This document shows, piece by piece, positions 11,806 to 20,603 of a stretch of 58,942 nt of DNA (position 1 is its first letter; each line of letters opens with the position of its first letter). A model generated the notes under the pieces. That model was given only the letters and a program-made list of their open reading frames with translations, did no database searches and was not told the origin of the DNA. The translations under genes and the position numbers were made by a program. The stretch is from positions 1 through 58,942 of IMG/VR virus record IMGVR_UViG_3300032284_001272. One strand, written 5' to 3'. The DNA is from a virus.

Positions 11806-13393
11806 AATACTACACGCGAAGACTATGGAAGAGGCTATTAATCAGTACCCAGAGGCGGCTGAGTTAGAATTAGATCGACTTAATTGCGAAGAAAGTCTTG
11901 TTAATTTTGTTGAAGGTGCATGGAAATACATTGACCCAAACCCCTACGTCTACGGATGGCACTTGGAAGCCATTGCTGAACATCTTCAAGCAATTGCGCG
12001 AGGAGAGATCCGCAGACTTGTCATTAATGTCCCACCAAGAACTTCGAAATCGTCTATGGTCTCTGTATGTTTCCCAGCATGGGTCTGGGCACAATCAGAA
12101 ACCGGACCATTATCTGGACCACATGTCCAATTCCTCTTCGCATCCTACGCCCAATCCCTCTCCATCAGAGACAGCATAAAAACGCGCCGTCTGCTGGAAA
12201 GTAAATTTTACCATGACAGGTGGGGCGGCAAATTTAAGATTACGTCCGACCAGAATACCAAAGTACGTTTTGATAACGATAAGGGCGGCTATCGCCTCGC
12301 GACCTCTGTGGACGGGGCTTTGACGGGTGAAGGCGGGTCCGTAATCGTGGTGGACGATCCTCACAACGCCAATGAAGTGGAGTCGGATCTTGTCCGTCAG
12401 GGTACGCTGGAGTGGTGGGATCAATCCATGTCCACCCGTCTCAACGACCCTAAAACAGGCGCATACATCGTTATCATGCAGAGGCTTCATGAGTCTGACC
12501 TAACCGGGCATGTGCTGGAGAAAAGCAGGGGTGAGTGGGTTCATGTCTGCCTCCCCATGCGCATGGAGACGGATCGTCGATGCATCACGCAGTGGTTTGT
12601 GGATGATCGAGAGGAGGGGGAACTCCTTATTGAGGATCGTTTTGGCGAAGCGGAAGTTAAATCTCTAGAAAGCTCTCTTGGCCCATTCGCAGCGGCTGGT
12701 CAGCTTCAACAACGCCCCAAACCAAAAGGCGGGGGTATTTTTAAGCGTGATTGGTGGGTTCTTTGGGACGAGGCGGTCTCTGGTGCAGAAGGCCTACCCA
12801 AGACAGTATTCCCGACGTTCGAGTATATGATCGCGTCTCTGGACACCGCGTACACCTCAAAACAAGAGAACGACTTCTCCGCCATGACCATCTGGGGAGT
12901 GTGGACGGATCGTCAGGATAACCGACGCCTCATGCTGGTCTACGCGTGGCAGGACAGGTTGGAATTCCCGCAACTTACAAAAAAGGTGGCGGAACTCTGC
13001 ACCAAATTTAAAGTGGACAAGCTCCTCATTGAATCTAAGGCGGCGGGGTTATCCGTCGCGCAGGAGTTGCGCGCTCACTTCTCCCGAGAAGATTGGGGCA
13101 TTCAAACCGTTGACCCGGGCAGAGGTGACAAGGTAGCGCGAGCGTATGCGATCCAGCATCTGTTTGCTGACGGCATGGTTTACGCGCCGGATTACGAATG
13201 GGCAGATAAGCTTATTACTCAGGCGGAATCGTTTCCGAAAGTAACGCATGATGACTTAGTTGACAGTATGACTCAGGCTTTACTTCACCTCCGTGTAATT
13301 GGATTTGCTCAAAAGCCTCAAGAACTTGTAGCGGAGCGTACAGATAGTATGCTATACAGACCGCAAAAGCCTCAACCACTTTACCCGGTGTAA
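11798..13393 (+). CDS. Terminase large subunit
   Basis: 531 residues. The ATPase domain has a deviant Walker A (VINVPPRTSKSS, about 75-86) and Walker B (SVIVVDDPHN, about 181-190). The C-terminal RNase H-like nuclease has IASLDTAYTS (about 344), LLIESKAAG and HDDLVDSM. It powers DNA packaging through the portal and cuts the concatemer. The circular assembly suggests permuted ends from headful packaging, but cos ends cannot be excluded from sequence alone. TerS and TerL genes overlap by 8 bp. Confidence 0.96.
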   Translation: MSKILHAKTMEEAINQYPEAAELELDRLNCEESLVNFVEGAWKYIDPNPYVYGWHLEAIAEHLQAIARGEIRRLVINVPPRTSKSSMVSVCFPAWVWAQSETGPLSGPHVQFLFASYAQSLSIRDSIKTRRLLESKFYHDRWGGKFKITSDQNTKVRFDNDKGGYRLATSVDGALTGEGGSVIVVDDPHNANEVESDLVRQGTLEWWDQSMSTRLNDPKTGAYIVIMQRLHESDLTGHVLEKSRGEWVHVCLPMRMETDRRCITQWFVDDREEGELLIEDRFGEAEVKSLESSLGPFAAAGQLQQRPKPKGGGIFKRDWWVLWDEAVSGAEGLPKTVFPTFEYMIASLDTAYTSKQENDFSAMTIWGVWTDRQDNRRLMLVYAWQDRLEFPQLTKKVAELCTKFKVDKLLIESKAAGLSVAQELRAHFSREDWGIQTVDPGRGDKVARAYAIQHLFADGMVYAPDYEWADKLITQAESFPKVTHDDLVDSMTQALLHLRVIGFAQKPQELVAERTDSMLYRPQKPQPLYPV

Positions 13394-13396
13394 TAA

Positions 13397-15526
13397 ATGC
13401 CATTAGCCCCGATGAACATGCGCCAGAATCCCGTCGCAGGGAATTATCCAGACATGGAGTCGGTGGATATTGACTTGGACGCGGGTGAAGATACGGAAGC
13501 CACAATTGACCCAAAGTCCGGTTTTATTAAAATCGAACTCCCTGATGGTTCCGTCACCATCAGTATGGGCGGCGTTGTGCCCGGCACTAAAAGCGATGAT
13601 TTTGAAGCTAACTTAGCGTTAGAGATTGAATCATCCGCGTTGGGCGGCATTGGGTCGGAATTGATCCGCCTCATTGAGGAAGATGATAAGTCACGCGATG
13701 AGCTGCTCCAGCAGTACACGGCTGGCCTCGAACTTCTTGGGACTAAGATTGAATCCCCCCGTTCCAACGCCTCAGATGGCTCTACAGCAGTTGAGGGGCA
13801 ATCCACAGTCCGTCATCCCCTCCTCCTTGAGGCTATTGTGCGTTTTCAAGCGAACGCCCGTGGGGAACTCCTCCCATCTAACGGTCCTGTAAAGGCACGT
13901 AATGATGGCATGGAGACACTTCAGGTGGATTACCACGCGAATGAATTTGAGAGAGACTTTAACCATTACCTAACGGTCACCGCCAGTGAATATTACCCGG
14001 ACACGGAACGTATGTTCTTTGATCTTGGGTTTGGTGGGACCGCATTTAAAAAAGTATATTATTGCCCTATTCGTCGCCGCCCTGTGTCGGAATTTGTCCC
14101 ATTGCGCGACATCATTATCTCCAGCGCGGAAACATCCGCTTGGTCAGCCCAGCGCGTCACTCATGTCATTAAAATGCCCCCAAGCACTTTGAAGCGTATG
14201 CAGCTTCTTGGTATCTACAGGGATATCGCGATGACAATCCCGCAGCCACCCAAAAAGAATGTGGTTGAGGAAAAAATTGAGAGTATGCAGGGGGTTGTAC
14301 CGAATATCTCCAACCAGATGGAGACGGAGGTACGCGACATATACGAATGCTATTGCGAATTGGATCTCCCCGGATTTGAGCATGAGGAGAAAAGCGAAAA
14401 GACTGGGTTGCGCCTCCCATACCGCGTCACATTAGACAAAAGCAGCAGAGAGATTTTGGAAATCCGACGTTGGTGGAAGCCGGAAGATCAATCTTACCTC
14501 CGCAAGCAGGTGTTTGTGGATTATATTTTTGTCCCGGGCTTTGGTTTTTATGGCCTTGGGTACCTTCACCTTCTTGGTAATACCACGATGACGTTGACGG
14601 CGGGAACCCGCCTCTGCATTGATAACGGGATGTTCGCCAACTTCCCCGGCTTCCTTTACGCAAAGGGTGCTGGGCGACAGAACACGAACGAATTCCGCGT
14701 CCCACCGGGCGGCGGTCTCCCGATTGATACAGCGGGTCTCCCCATTCAAAACGTCGTCATGAACCTCCCTTATCGCGGGGTAGATTCATCCTTCCTTAAC
14801 CTCCTCCAGATGGTTGAGGAAGGGGGCCAGCGCCTTGGCTCAACGGTAGAGGTTAATGTCGGTGAGGGCAATTCAGAAGCCCCAGTCGGCACAACCATCG
14901 CGATGATTGAACAGGCTCAGAAGGTTATCTCTTCTGTGCATAAACGTATGCACGCGTCACAAGCGCGTGAATTCCAGCTCCTGAAAGAGCTGTTTAAAGA
15001 AAGCCCAGAAAGCTTCTGGGAAAATAACAAGTACCCTGCTTTCCCATGGACCCCCGACGCTTTGTTGGCGGCTTTGGATAACGTGAGCATTGTACCTGTG
15101 GCTGATCCGAATACCCCGTCTCATTCGGCGCGTATTCAAAAAGCTATGATGATTAAACAACTACAATCCGCGAACCCACAGCTTTACGATGCGAAGTCTG
15201 TGGATATGCGCGTATTGACCATGATGGGGATTGAGGACGCTTCCTCGCTATTCGCCCCGCCCGCACCTCCGTCTGGACCTGACGCTAATACTGTCATGGC
15301 ACAGGCGAAGATGATGGATGCCCAAGCCCGCCAAGCTGAAGTCACCATCAAAGCTTTTGATGCGAAAGCGGATGACGACAACCGCGTCGCGGAAAGAGAA
15401 AGCAAAGAGCGTATAGCGATGCTTCAGATGGCCCGTGAGCTTACAGTTCACCCAGAGGGCGCTCAAGAAGCTGAAAGTTTCCTTGGACCAAAAATTAAAG
15501 AACTTGTACAAAACCCATCAGTATGA
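13397..15526 (+). CDS. Portal protein (P22-like size)
   Basis: 709 residues, a length typical of podoviral portals of the P22/BPP-1 type. An acidic N-terminal part (to about 100) is followed by the core with LLEAIVRFQANARGELLPSN (about 141-160), and long helices around EGGQRLGSTVEVNVGEGN and GTTIAMIEQAQKVISSVH that form the wing and stem. The C-terminus (AQAKMMDAQARQAEV to ERIAMLQMARE) is helical, resembling a barrel. It forms the dodecameric ring through which DNA enters. It lies 3 bases after the large terminase. Confidence 0.9.
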   Translation: MPLAPMNMRQNPVAGNYPDMESVDIDLDAGEDTEATIDPKSGFIKIELPDGSVTISMGGVVPGTKSDDFEANLALEIESSALGGIGSELIRLIEEDDKSRDELLQQYTAGLELLGTKIESPRSNASDGSTAVEGQSTVRHPLLLEAIVRFQANARGELLPSNGPVKARNDGMETLQVDYHANEFERDFNHYLTVTASEYYPDTERMFFDLGFGGTAFKKVYYCPIRRRPVSEFVPLRDIIISSAETSAWSAQRVTHVIKMPPSTLKRMQLLGIYRDIAMTIPQPPKKNVVEEKIESMQGVVPNISNQMETEVRDIYECYCELDLPGFEHEEKSEKTGLRLPYRVTLDKSSREILEIRRWWKPEDQSYLRKQVFVDYIFVPGFGFYGLGYLHLLGNTTMTLTAGTRLCIDNGMFANFPGFLYAKGAGRQNTNEFRVPPGGGLPIDTAGLPIQNVVMNLPYRGVDSSFLNLLQMVEEGGQRLGSTVEVNVGEGNSEAPVGTTIAMIEQAQKVISSVHKRMHASQAREFQLLKELFKESPESFWENNKYPAFPWTPDALLAALDNVSIVPVADPNTPSHSARIQKAMMIKQLQSANPQLYDAKSVDMRVLTMMGIEDASSLFAPPAPPSGPDANTVMAQAKMMDAQARQAEVTIKAFDAKADDDNRVAERESKERIAMLQMARELTVHPEGAQEAESFLGPKIKELVQNPSV

Positions 15527-15555
15527 TTACGTAGAGTAATCCCCGGAGTTATAAA

Positions 15556-17673
15556 ATGAGCCACTATAAAAACGAAGCAAAGTCCGCGTCCCAAGCCAAG
15601 ATGAAGCGCATGGGTTTGCATAAAGAACATAAGTCGGAAGAGTTTAACGATGTGGGGCCATACGATGGCGTACCGCAGTTGGATTCCGGCAACGCTGGTC
15701 AGTGGCCTAAGGGCAAACAACGTTTCAAGCGCGGCGGCAAGGTGGCTCATCTTGAGGGGGATAAGGCTCGCAAGAACCTTGGCAAGTCTGCCCGCAAAAA
15801 GCGTGATGATGGCGGTCGCCTCCCGGGCGAAAACGCACAGTACGCTAACGCACGTGCGAAAGCTTACAACGCTTATAAAAACACTAAAGAAGCTGGCGAA
15901 GCTGCTGATAAAATTTATGAGACGAATGAAGATCCAACCGTCCGTCAGTTTGCGCGTGAGAACGCTCAGAATGTAGCGAACAAAGCCGTTGGCCCAGATC
16001 AAGATTTGGGCAAAGCAATGAAAGAAACTGGCTACGGTTATGCCCGTGGCGGTATCCCTAAAGGCTCCCCAGCCAAGCGTCAGGCTATGGTTGGTGCTTT
16101 GGCTAATCGTAAAAAGAAGGCTGGTATCCCGTCTGGCCCGGCTGCTCCTCGCGGCCCAATGATGAATATCCCTACCCCGGTCGGTGCTGGTGCGCCCGCA
16201 GTGCAGAACTCAATGATGCATAAAAAGGGTGGCGCGGTTAAGCATCGCGCTCACAAAGCTGGTGGAGGCGCTCAGTCAATTATGGATGAAAGTGGTTTGC
16301 GCAATTTACAACAATCTCGCAAATCTCGTGATTCTATGGAAGGTTTAAATCTTGGGGATTTAGGATCTTCCCGTCGCATGGCTTCGCATGGTGCAAACAT
16401 GGATAGTATGCATGAAAGAATGCGTTACAACATGAAAGATAAAGAAAACGCATCAATGACATCAAGCGGATTAAAGCATGGTGGCCGCGCTCATAAAATG
16501 GGCGGCGGAGGTTTGTCTGATTATATGAATGCGGCTAGCGGAAATCTTGCGGGTAACGCTCAAACATTTGGTTCTGGTCTTGCCAAAAATTATGTAAACG
16601 AAGATGCTAAACGCAACATGGAAAAACGTCAGGCCGGAATAAATCTTGCCGCAAAAAAACTTGCTGGCAAAGATGTTAATGTCCCTGCAACACGCAAACA
16701 TGGCGGTCGCGCTGCGCACCCTGATGAAGCAGAAGATAAGAAGCTTATCCGTAAGGAAGTTAAAGCATCTGCATTGAAGCATCGCCCTCATCGCGATCTT
16801 GGTGGGAAAGCCACTAAAAAGCCGGGGACAGTTTACCCGAATTATGAAAGCCATGAACACGTTGATCCGTCAACGTATGATTGGGCATCAAGCAATCCTA
16901 AAGACGAAGATTACGGTAAGCCAAATCAATGGCTTTTAGACCGTATGGAATACGCTCAAGAACTCAAGAGTGACAATGATCCGTCAGAAAACCGTGGTCA
17001 GGGTCCAGTTGCTCACAAGCATGGTGGCCGCGCTAAGAAATTTGCTGGTGGCGGCATGACTATGGCCCCAACAAACGCTATGGGTATGCGTGGTTCGCCT
17101 AACCAAGGTAACTTTGGAACACCTCCGGGTGTGGGTCCAAATGGTCAACCAATGCCGGGCAGATCACCTTCCCCATTCATTGGTGGAACTTTAATTGGTG
17201 GCGGAACTCCAACAGGAACTGGGTTTGAAAATATGCAACCACTAACTGGCGGATATGGTTCACTTCCAACGGGCGGCGCAATGAATAATATGCCGGGGTT
17301 TAATGCATCTGGCGTTTATAAAGATGGCGGTCGCATTCAACGCGCTTCCGGTGGGCGTACAAAGGGCAAGGGCAAGACAAACATTGTGATTAATGTGTCA
17401 CCACAGAGCAGCCAACCACCTGCCATGCCTATGCCTCCTATGCCTCCTATGGGCGGTATGCCTCCTATGCCTCCTCCGGGAGCTGGCGGCCCTCCTATGC
17501 CCCCTGCGGGCGGCGCTGGTGGTCCTCCTCCACAATTGGCACAGGCTCTTGCTGCGTTGCAGGGTGGCCCATCGCCAATGGCAAGAAAATCTGGTGGGCG
17601 TGTTCATCAGGAAACGGAATTTGGCTCCGGTAGCGGTCTTGGTCGCCTAGAAAAGCCAAAATGGTACAAGTGA
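15556..17673 (+). CDS. GGR-motif repeat protein (virion-associated, unknown role)
   Basis: 705 residues of low complexity. A [K/R]xGGR/K/A motif recurs (FKRGGKVAHLEG, KKGGAVKHRAHKAGGG, KHGGRAHKMGGGG, KHGGRAAH, KHGGRAKKFAGGG, KDGGRIQRASGGR, KSGGRVHQ). A Met/Pro-rich tract (PMPPMPPMGG repeats) lies near the C-terminus. It sits between portal and scaffold, with a GGAG site upstream. The same motif occurs in five or more other virion proteins of this phage. It could be a packaged, DNA-binding or cargo-type protein (it is very basic), but the function is unknown. Confidence 0.7.
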   Translation: MSHYKNEAKSASQAKMKRMGLHKEHKSEEFNDVGPYDGVPQLDSGNAGQWPKGKQRFKRGGKVAHLEGDKARKNLGKSARKKRDDGGRLPGENAQYANARAKAYNAYKNTKEAGEAADKIYETNEDPTVRQFARENAQNVANKAVGPDQDLGKAMKETGYGYARGGIPKGSPAKRQAMVGALANRKKKAGIPSGPAAPRGPMMNIPTPVGAGAPAVQNSMMHKKGGAVKHRAHKAGGGAQSIMDESGLRNLQQSRKSRDSMEGLNLGDLGSSRRMASHGANMDSMHERMRYNMKDKENASMTSSGLKHGGRAHKMGGGGLSDYMNAASGNLAGNAQTFGSGLAKNYVNEDAKRNMEKRQAGINLAAKKLAGKDVNVPATRKHGGRAAHPDEAEDKKLIRKEVKASALKHRPHRDLGGKATKKPGTVYPNYESHEHVDPSTYDWASSNPKDEDYGKPNQWLLDRMEYAQELKSDNDPSENRGQGPVAHKHGGRAKKFAGGGMTMAPTNAMGMRGSPNQGNFGTPPGVGPNGQPMPGRSPSPFIGGTLIGGGTPTGTGFENMQPLTGGYGSLPTGGAMNNMPGFNASGVYKDGGRIQRASGGRTKGKGKTNIVINVSPQSSQPPAMPMPPMPPMGGMPPMPPPGAGGPPMPPAGGAGGPPPQLAQALAALQGGPSPMARKSGGRVHQETEFGSGSGLGRLEKPKWYK

Positions 17674-17685
17674 TAAAGGAGAAAC

Positions 17686-17898
17686 ATGTCATCACTTGAT
17701 CTGTTCTTGTTTCGAAGGATTCAAGAACGTTTGGAAGAAGAAAAGAGAAACCGCTCAGAGGTAATTCTGGGCGGTTCAGCACAAACCTTAGAGGAGTACA
17801 AATACGCGGTTGGGTACCTGAATGGATTATCCGACGCAATTATCTGGGCAAAAGAGATCAATGATCAATTGATCGGCATTAACGAAAAAGCGAGATAA
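17686..17898 (+). CDS. Hypothetical helical head-region protein
   Basis: 70 residues: RRIQERLEEEKRNRSEVILGGSAQTLEEYKY then a helix ending in EINDQL. GGAG precedes the ATG. Similar small proteins, often with 'xxxxLxxGxAxDYxxYRxxxGxixGL', occur next to portal and capsid genes in many phages as head-completion or adaptor factors. The assignment is by position only. Confidence 0.65.
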   Translation: MSSLDLFLFRRIQERLEEEKRNRSEVILGGSAQTLEEYKYAVGYLNGLSDAIIWAKEINDQLIGINEKAR

Positions 17899-17899
17899 A

Positions 17900-18298
17900 A
17901 TGGCTAAGAATAGTATGAAAATGACTCATACGGTTGACCCCGTAAATGAGTTGCGAGAGTCTGTAGGCGATCTTTCCGGCATTAAAATTTATAACAATTG
18001 GATTTTGTGCGCGATTTATAAGCGCCCTGAGAAGACTGCAAGCGGAATTATCCTCACCGACAATACCCGTAAAGAAGATGAGTATCAGGGTAAGGTAGGA
18101 TTGGTCCTTAAAAAAGGCCCATTGGCTTTTGTGGACGACGAAACAACAACTTTTCAAGAACAAAACGTGAACATAGGCGAGTGGATTGTTTTCAGATCGT
18201 CTGATGGATGGTCTTTGACCGTCAACGGAGTGCTTTGCCGCATGATGCAAGACATTCAGATCCGCATGGCCATCCCTTCACCTGATGTGGTGTTCTAA
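17900..18298 (+). CDS. GroES-like co-chaperonin (Cpn10)
   Basis: 132 residues. GIKIYNNWILCAIYKRPEKT matches the GroES start strand. TASGIILTDNTRKEDEYQG matches the mobile loop region (SAGGIVLT in GroES), followed by KVGLVLKKGP, a VNIGEWIVFRSSDG strand and GVLCRMMQDIQIRMAI. An N-terminal extension of about 24 residues and a short insert set it apart from bacterial GroES. It would cap host GroEL during capsid-protein folding, like T4 gp31; its place between portal and scaffold fits. The next gene starts near its stop. Confidence 0.8.
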   Translation: MAKNSMKMTHTVDPVNELRESVGDLSGIKIYNNWILCAIYKRPEKTASGIILTDNTRKEDEYQGKVGLVLKKGPLAFVDDETTTFQEQNVNIGEWIVFRSSDGWSLTVNGVLCRMMQDIQIRMAIPSPDVVF

Positions 18299-18309
18299 TG
18301 GAGGGCATT

Positions 18310-19251
18310 ATGGATCTAGAACCAGTAGATATTGTCATTGATACCGAGAAATTGGCGGATAAACCTGCCGCAGCAATTGATCTTGGTGCAAATGAACCGC
18401 TTAAAGTAGAGGCGGCACCTGAAAAACGAAACACGGAAGACGATGGGATTGAGCTTCTTAAACAGCAGCTTGAAGATCGCCGCCGTGAAGCGGACGAAGC
18501 TAGACGCCAGAAAGCACAAGTTGAGCAAATCGCTGTACAGCAACAGGCTCAGTTGCGTAATTTTCAGTTTCAAGCGTCTGATAGCCAGCATACATCGTTT
18601 GTAAATGCCATCGCGGCGTATGAACGTGACGCTGAAATGCTAGAACGTGAGTTGGCGGCTACGTTAGAGGCTAATGATTATTCAAAAGCAGCTAAACTTC
18701 AACGCCAAATGGGCCAAATTGATAACCGATTGATGACTCTTCAGCAGGGCCGTGAGGCTTTAGAAGAGAAAATACGCACACAGCAAGCAGAGGCGCAGCA
18801 ACCGCAGCGTCAAATGCAACCCCCTGTGCATCAACAGAACCTTGATCCTGTTGAATCGCAAATCGCGACCCTTAGTGAAGCCTCCAAGCATTGGATACGT
18901 CAGCGCCCAGAGGTCATTACTAACCCACAGATGAAAGCTTTGATGACTGCGGGTCATTTTGAAGCTGTAGCGAAGAATATTCCGGTCGAATCACCTGAGT
19001 ATTTCTCTTACATCGAAGGTAAATTGACCAATGACGGCCAACCTCAACAGAGAACAGCCGCCCCAACGCGTCAATCCATGGCTTCAGCACCCGTATCACG
19101 CAGTGCAGCACCCGTAACGCAAAATGGTCGCTCAATGACCATTAATCTTACACCTGAAATGCGAGAAATTGCCCGCGCCAACGATATGTCGGACGAGGAA
19201 TACGCAATGTACCGCCTTAAAGAGATCCAATCAGGTAACATAAGGGCTTAA
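18310..19251 (+). CDS. Scaffolding protein
   Basis: About 313 residues from the ATG at 18310, which has GGAGGG five bases upstream. The ATG at 18298 overlaps the previous stop but lacks a site. Long coiled coil (DRRREADEARRQKAQVEQ, LERELAATLEANDYSKAAKLQRQMGQ), a Gln/Pro-rich linker, a middle domain (HWIRQRPEVITNPQMKALM) and a C-terminal helix (NDMSDEEYAMYRLKEIQ). The acidic, helical, low-complexity makeup and its position before the capsid genes are typical of scaffolds, which guide procapsid assembly and leave. Confidence 0.8.
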   Translation: MDLEPVDIVIDTEKLADKPAAAIDLGANEPLKVEAAPEKRNTEDDGIELLKQQLEDRRREADEARRQKAQVEQIAVQQQAQLRNFQFQASDSQHTSFVNAIAAYERDAEMLERELAATLEANDYSKAAKLQRQMGQIDNRLMTLQQGREALEEKIRTQQAEAQQPQRQMQPPVHQQNLDPVESQIATLSEASKHWIRQRPEVITNPQMKALMTAGHFEAVAKNIPVESPEYFSYIEGKLTNDGQPQQRTAAPTRQSMASAPVSRSAAPVTQNGRSMTINLTPEMREIARANDMSDEEYAMYRLKEIQSGNIRA

Positions 19252-19255
19252 TATT

Positions 19256-19819
19256 ATGACAAACACAAAAGTAGCACGTAAAAGCACGTATGATCGCCCA
19301 GAAGAGGTGATTGAGATTGATAACGAAGTAGAGGCGGCTCCAATCGCGTCTAAACCACGCGGTCTACGCGATGCGGCGCTTCGTGCGGAGCAAATTCGCG
19401 ACCGTATGCGTAACAATGAGCAGAACCTTGATCATTATGACGAGTTCTTCATTGATCCACGCGTTGTCCCAGAGGGTTGGGATTACAATTGGAAGCGTTT
19501 AGAGATCGCTGGCATGAAAGACCCTGCGTATGAAGTCGAATTGCTTCAAGCGGGTTGGGAACCAGTGGATGCTGCGCGTCACCCTGACATGGTACCGCCC
19601 GGTTATAAAGGTGCGATCACCAAAAAGGGTATGATTTTGATGGAACGTCCATCTGAAATCAGCAACATTGCCAAACAACGTGAGCTTTCAACAGCCCGCG
19701 AAGCAGTTGCCGCAAAGGAACGCGCTCTTGGACTTGCTCCTAGTGGTCAATTTGAGCGTGATCAAAGTAAAACTGGTGTACGTAAATCGTATTCACCGAT
19801 GAGTGTACCTACAAATTAA
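19256..19819 (+). CDS. Head-region structural protein of unknown role
   Basis: 187 residues. A basic/acidic N-terminus leads to YDEFFIDPRVVPEGWDYNWKRLEIAGM, AGWEPVDAARHPDMVPPG and KKGMILMERP, then a helix (STAREAVAAKERALGLAP). The 'VPxGWxYxWKR ... GWxPVxxxRHPxMMPPG' pattern recurs next to capsid genes in alphaproteobacterial and marine podoviruses, but no function has been established that I know of. A terminator follows, so it ends the first late transcription unit. Confidence 0.75.
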   Translation: MTNTKVARKSTYDRPEEVIEIDNEVEAAPIASKPRGLRDAALRAEQIRDRMRNNEQNLDHYDEFFIDPRVVPEGWDYNWKRLEIAGMKDPAYEVELLQAGWEPVDAARHPDMVPPGYKGAITKKGMILMERPSEISNIAKQRELSTAREAVAAKERALGLAPSGQFERDQSKTGVRKSYSPMSVPTN

Positions 19820-19823
19820 CAAT

Positions 19824-19849
19824 AAAGGGGGCTTCGGCCTCCTTTTTTC
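19824..19849 (+). terminator. Rho-independent terminator before capsid genes
   Basis: AAAGGGGGC-TTCG-GCCTCCTTT, one G-T pair, followed by TTT. The UUCG tetraloop stabilises it. Confidence 0.88.
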
Positions 19850-19851
19850 TA

Positions 19852-19880
19852 TTGCGAGCATAATTCTTATTGTGTATACA
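19852..19880 (+). promoter_or_regulatory. Capsid promoter
   Basis: TTGCGA (19852-19857), 17 bp, TATACA (19875-19880), directly after the terminator. The roughly 90-base leader can form a CGCTACG-CGC-CGTAGTG hairpin and ends in AAAAGGAG before the decoration-protein ATG. This would give high capsid expression independent of upstream read-through. Confidence 0.65.
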
Positions 19881-19976
19881 TGCTCACATAACTCCGCTAC
19901 GCGCCGTAGTGGGCTTCCTCGTTTGAAAACACCGTGACACGCCGTCGCACAGTTTTCTACCGAAAAGGAGCAACCT

Positions 19977-20588
19977 ATGGCGAACACTTCAGCGCCTTTT
20001 GGTTTCCAACTTGCCGGGTTTCTGGACGGACGCACTGGTTCATTGGGCCAGTCCACGTACCTGATTCAATCCGGTCTTGGCTATAATCTCTTCACGGGCG
20101 ACCCTGTTGCTATTTCTGGTGGCTATGTAATTCAGGCTACCGCTGGCACGGGCGCTATTCTCGGCATTTTCATTGGCTGCGAATATTATTCTTCGGCGGT
20201 TAACCGCGTCATCTGGTCGCCTTATTGGCCAGCTTCGACGACCGTTCCGACCGGAACTGTAATTAATGCGTATGTCATCACTGACCCACAGGCTACCTTC
20301 AAGGTTCAGTCTTCGGGTTCGGCTGCCGTTACTCAGGCTAACGTAAATTCGAACATTGACTTTGCTGGTAACTCGCCAGCTTCGCCATCGACGGCCCAGA
20401 CACTCTCTGGCCAGTCAACGGCTTACGCCAATCAGGCGAATATCAGCACTTCGACCACGTATGCTTTCCGTATCCTCGGCCTCGTCACTGCTCCTCCGGG
20501 CGCAAACGGCACGGATTCGACAACCGCTTACAACCAGATCCTCGTTGCCTTCAATAATCAGACTCTTCGTCTGACTGCTGGCTCGTAA
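19977..20588 (+). CDS. Capsid decoration / head stabilisation protein
   Basis: 203 residues, beta-rich: PFGFQLAGFLDGRTGSLGQS, TYLIQSGLGYNLFTGDPVAIS, IGCEYYSSAVNRVIWSPYWP, ITDPQATFKVQ. This arrangement is typical of the structural protein encoded just before the major capsid gene in marine and freshwater podoviruses. AAGGAG precedes the ATG. Decoration is inferred from position and composition. Confidence 0.7.
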   Translation: MANTSAPFGFQLAGFLDGRTGSLGQSTYLIQSGLGYNLFTGDPVAISGGYVIQATAGTGAILGIFIGCEYYSSAVNRVIWSPYWPASTTVPTGTVINAYVITDPQATFKVQSSGSAAVTQANVNSNIDFAGNSPASPSTAQTLSGQSTAYANQANISTSTTYAFRILGLVTAPPGANGTDSTTAYNQILVAFNNQTLRLTAGS

Positions 20589-20603
20589 TAGGAGTAATGT
20601 CAC

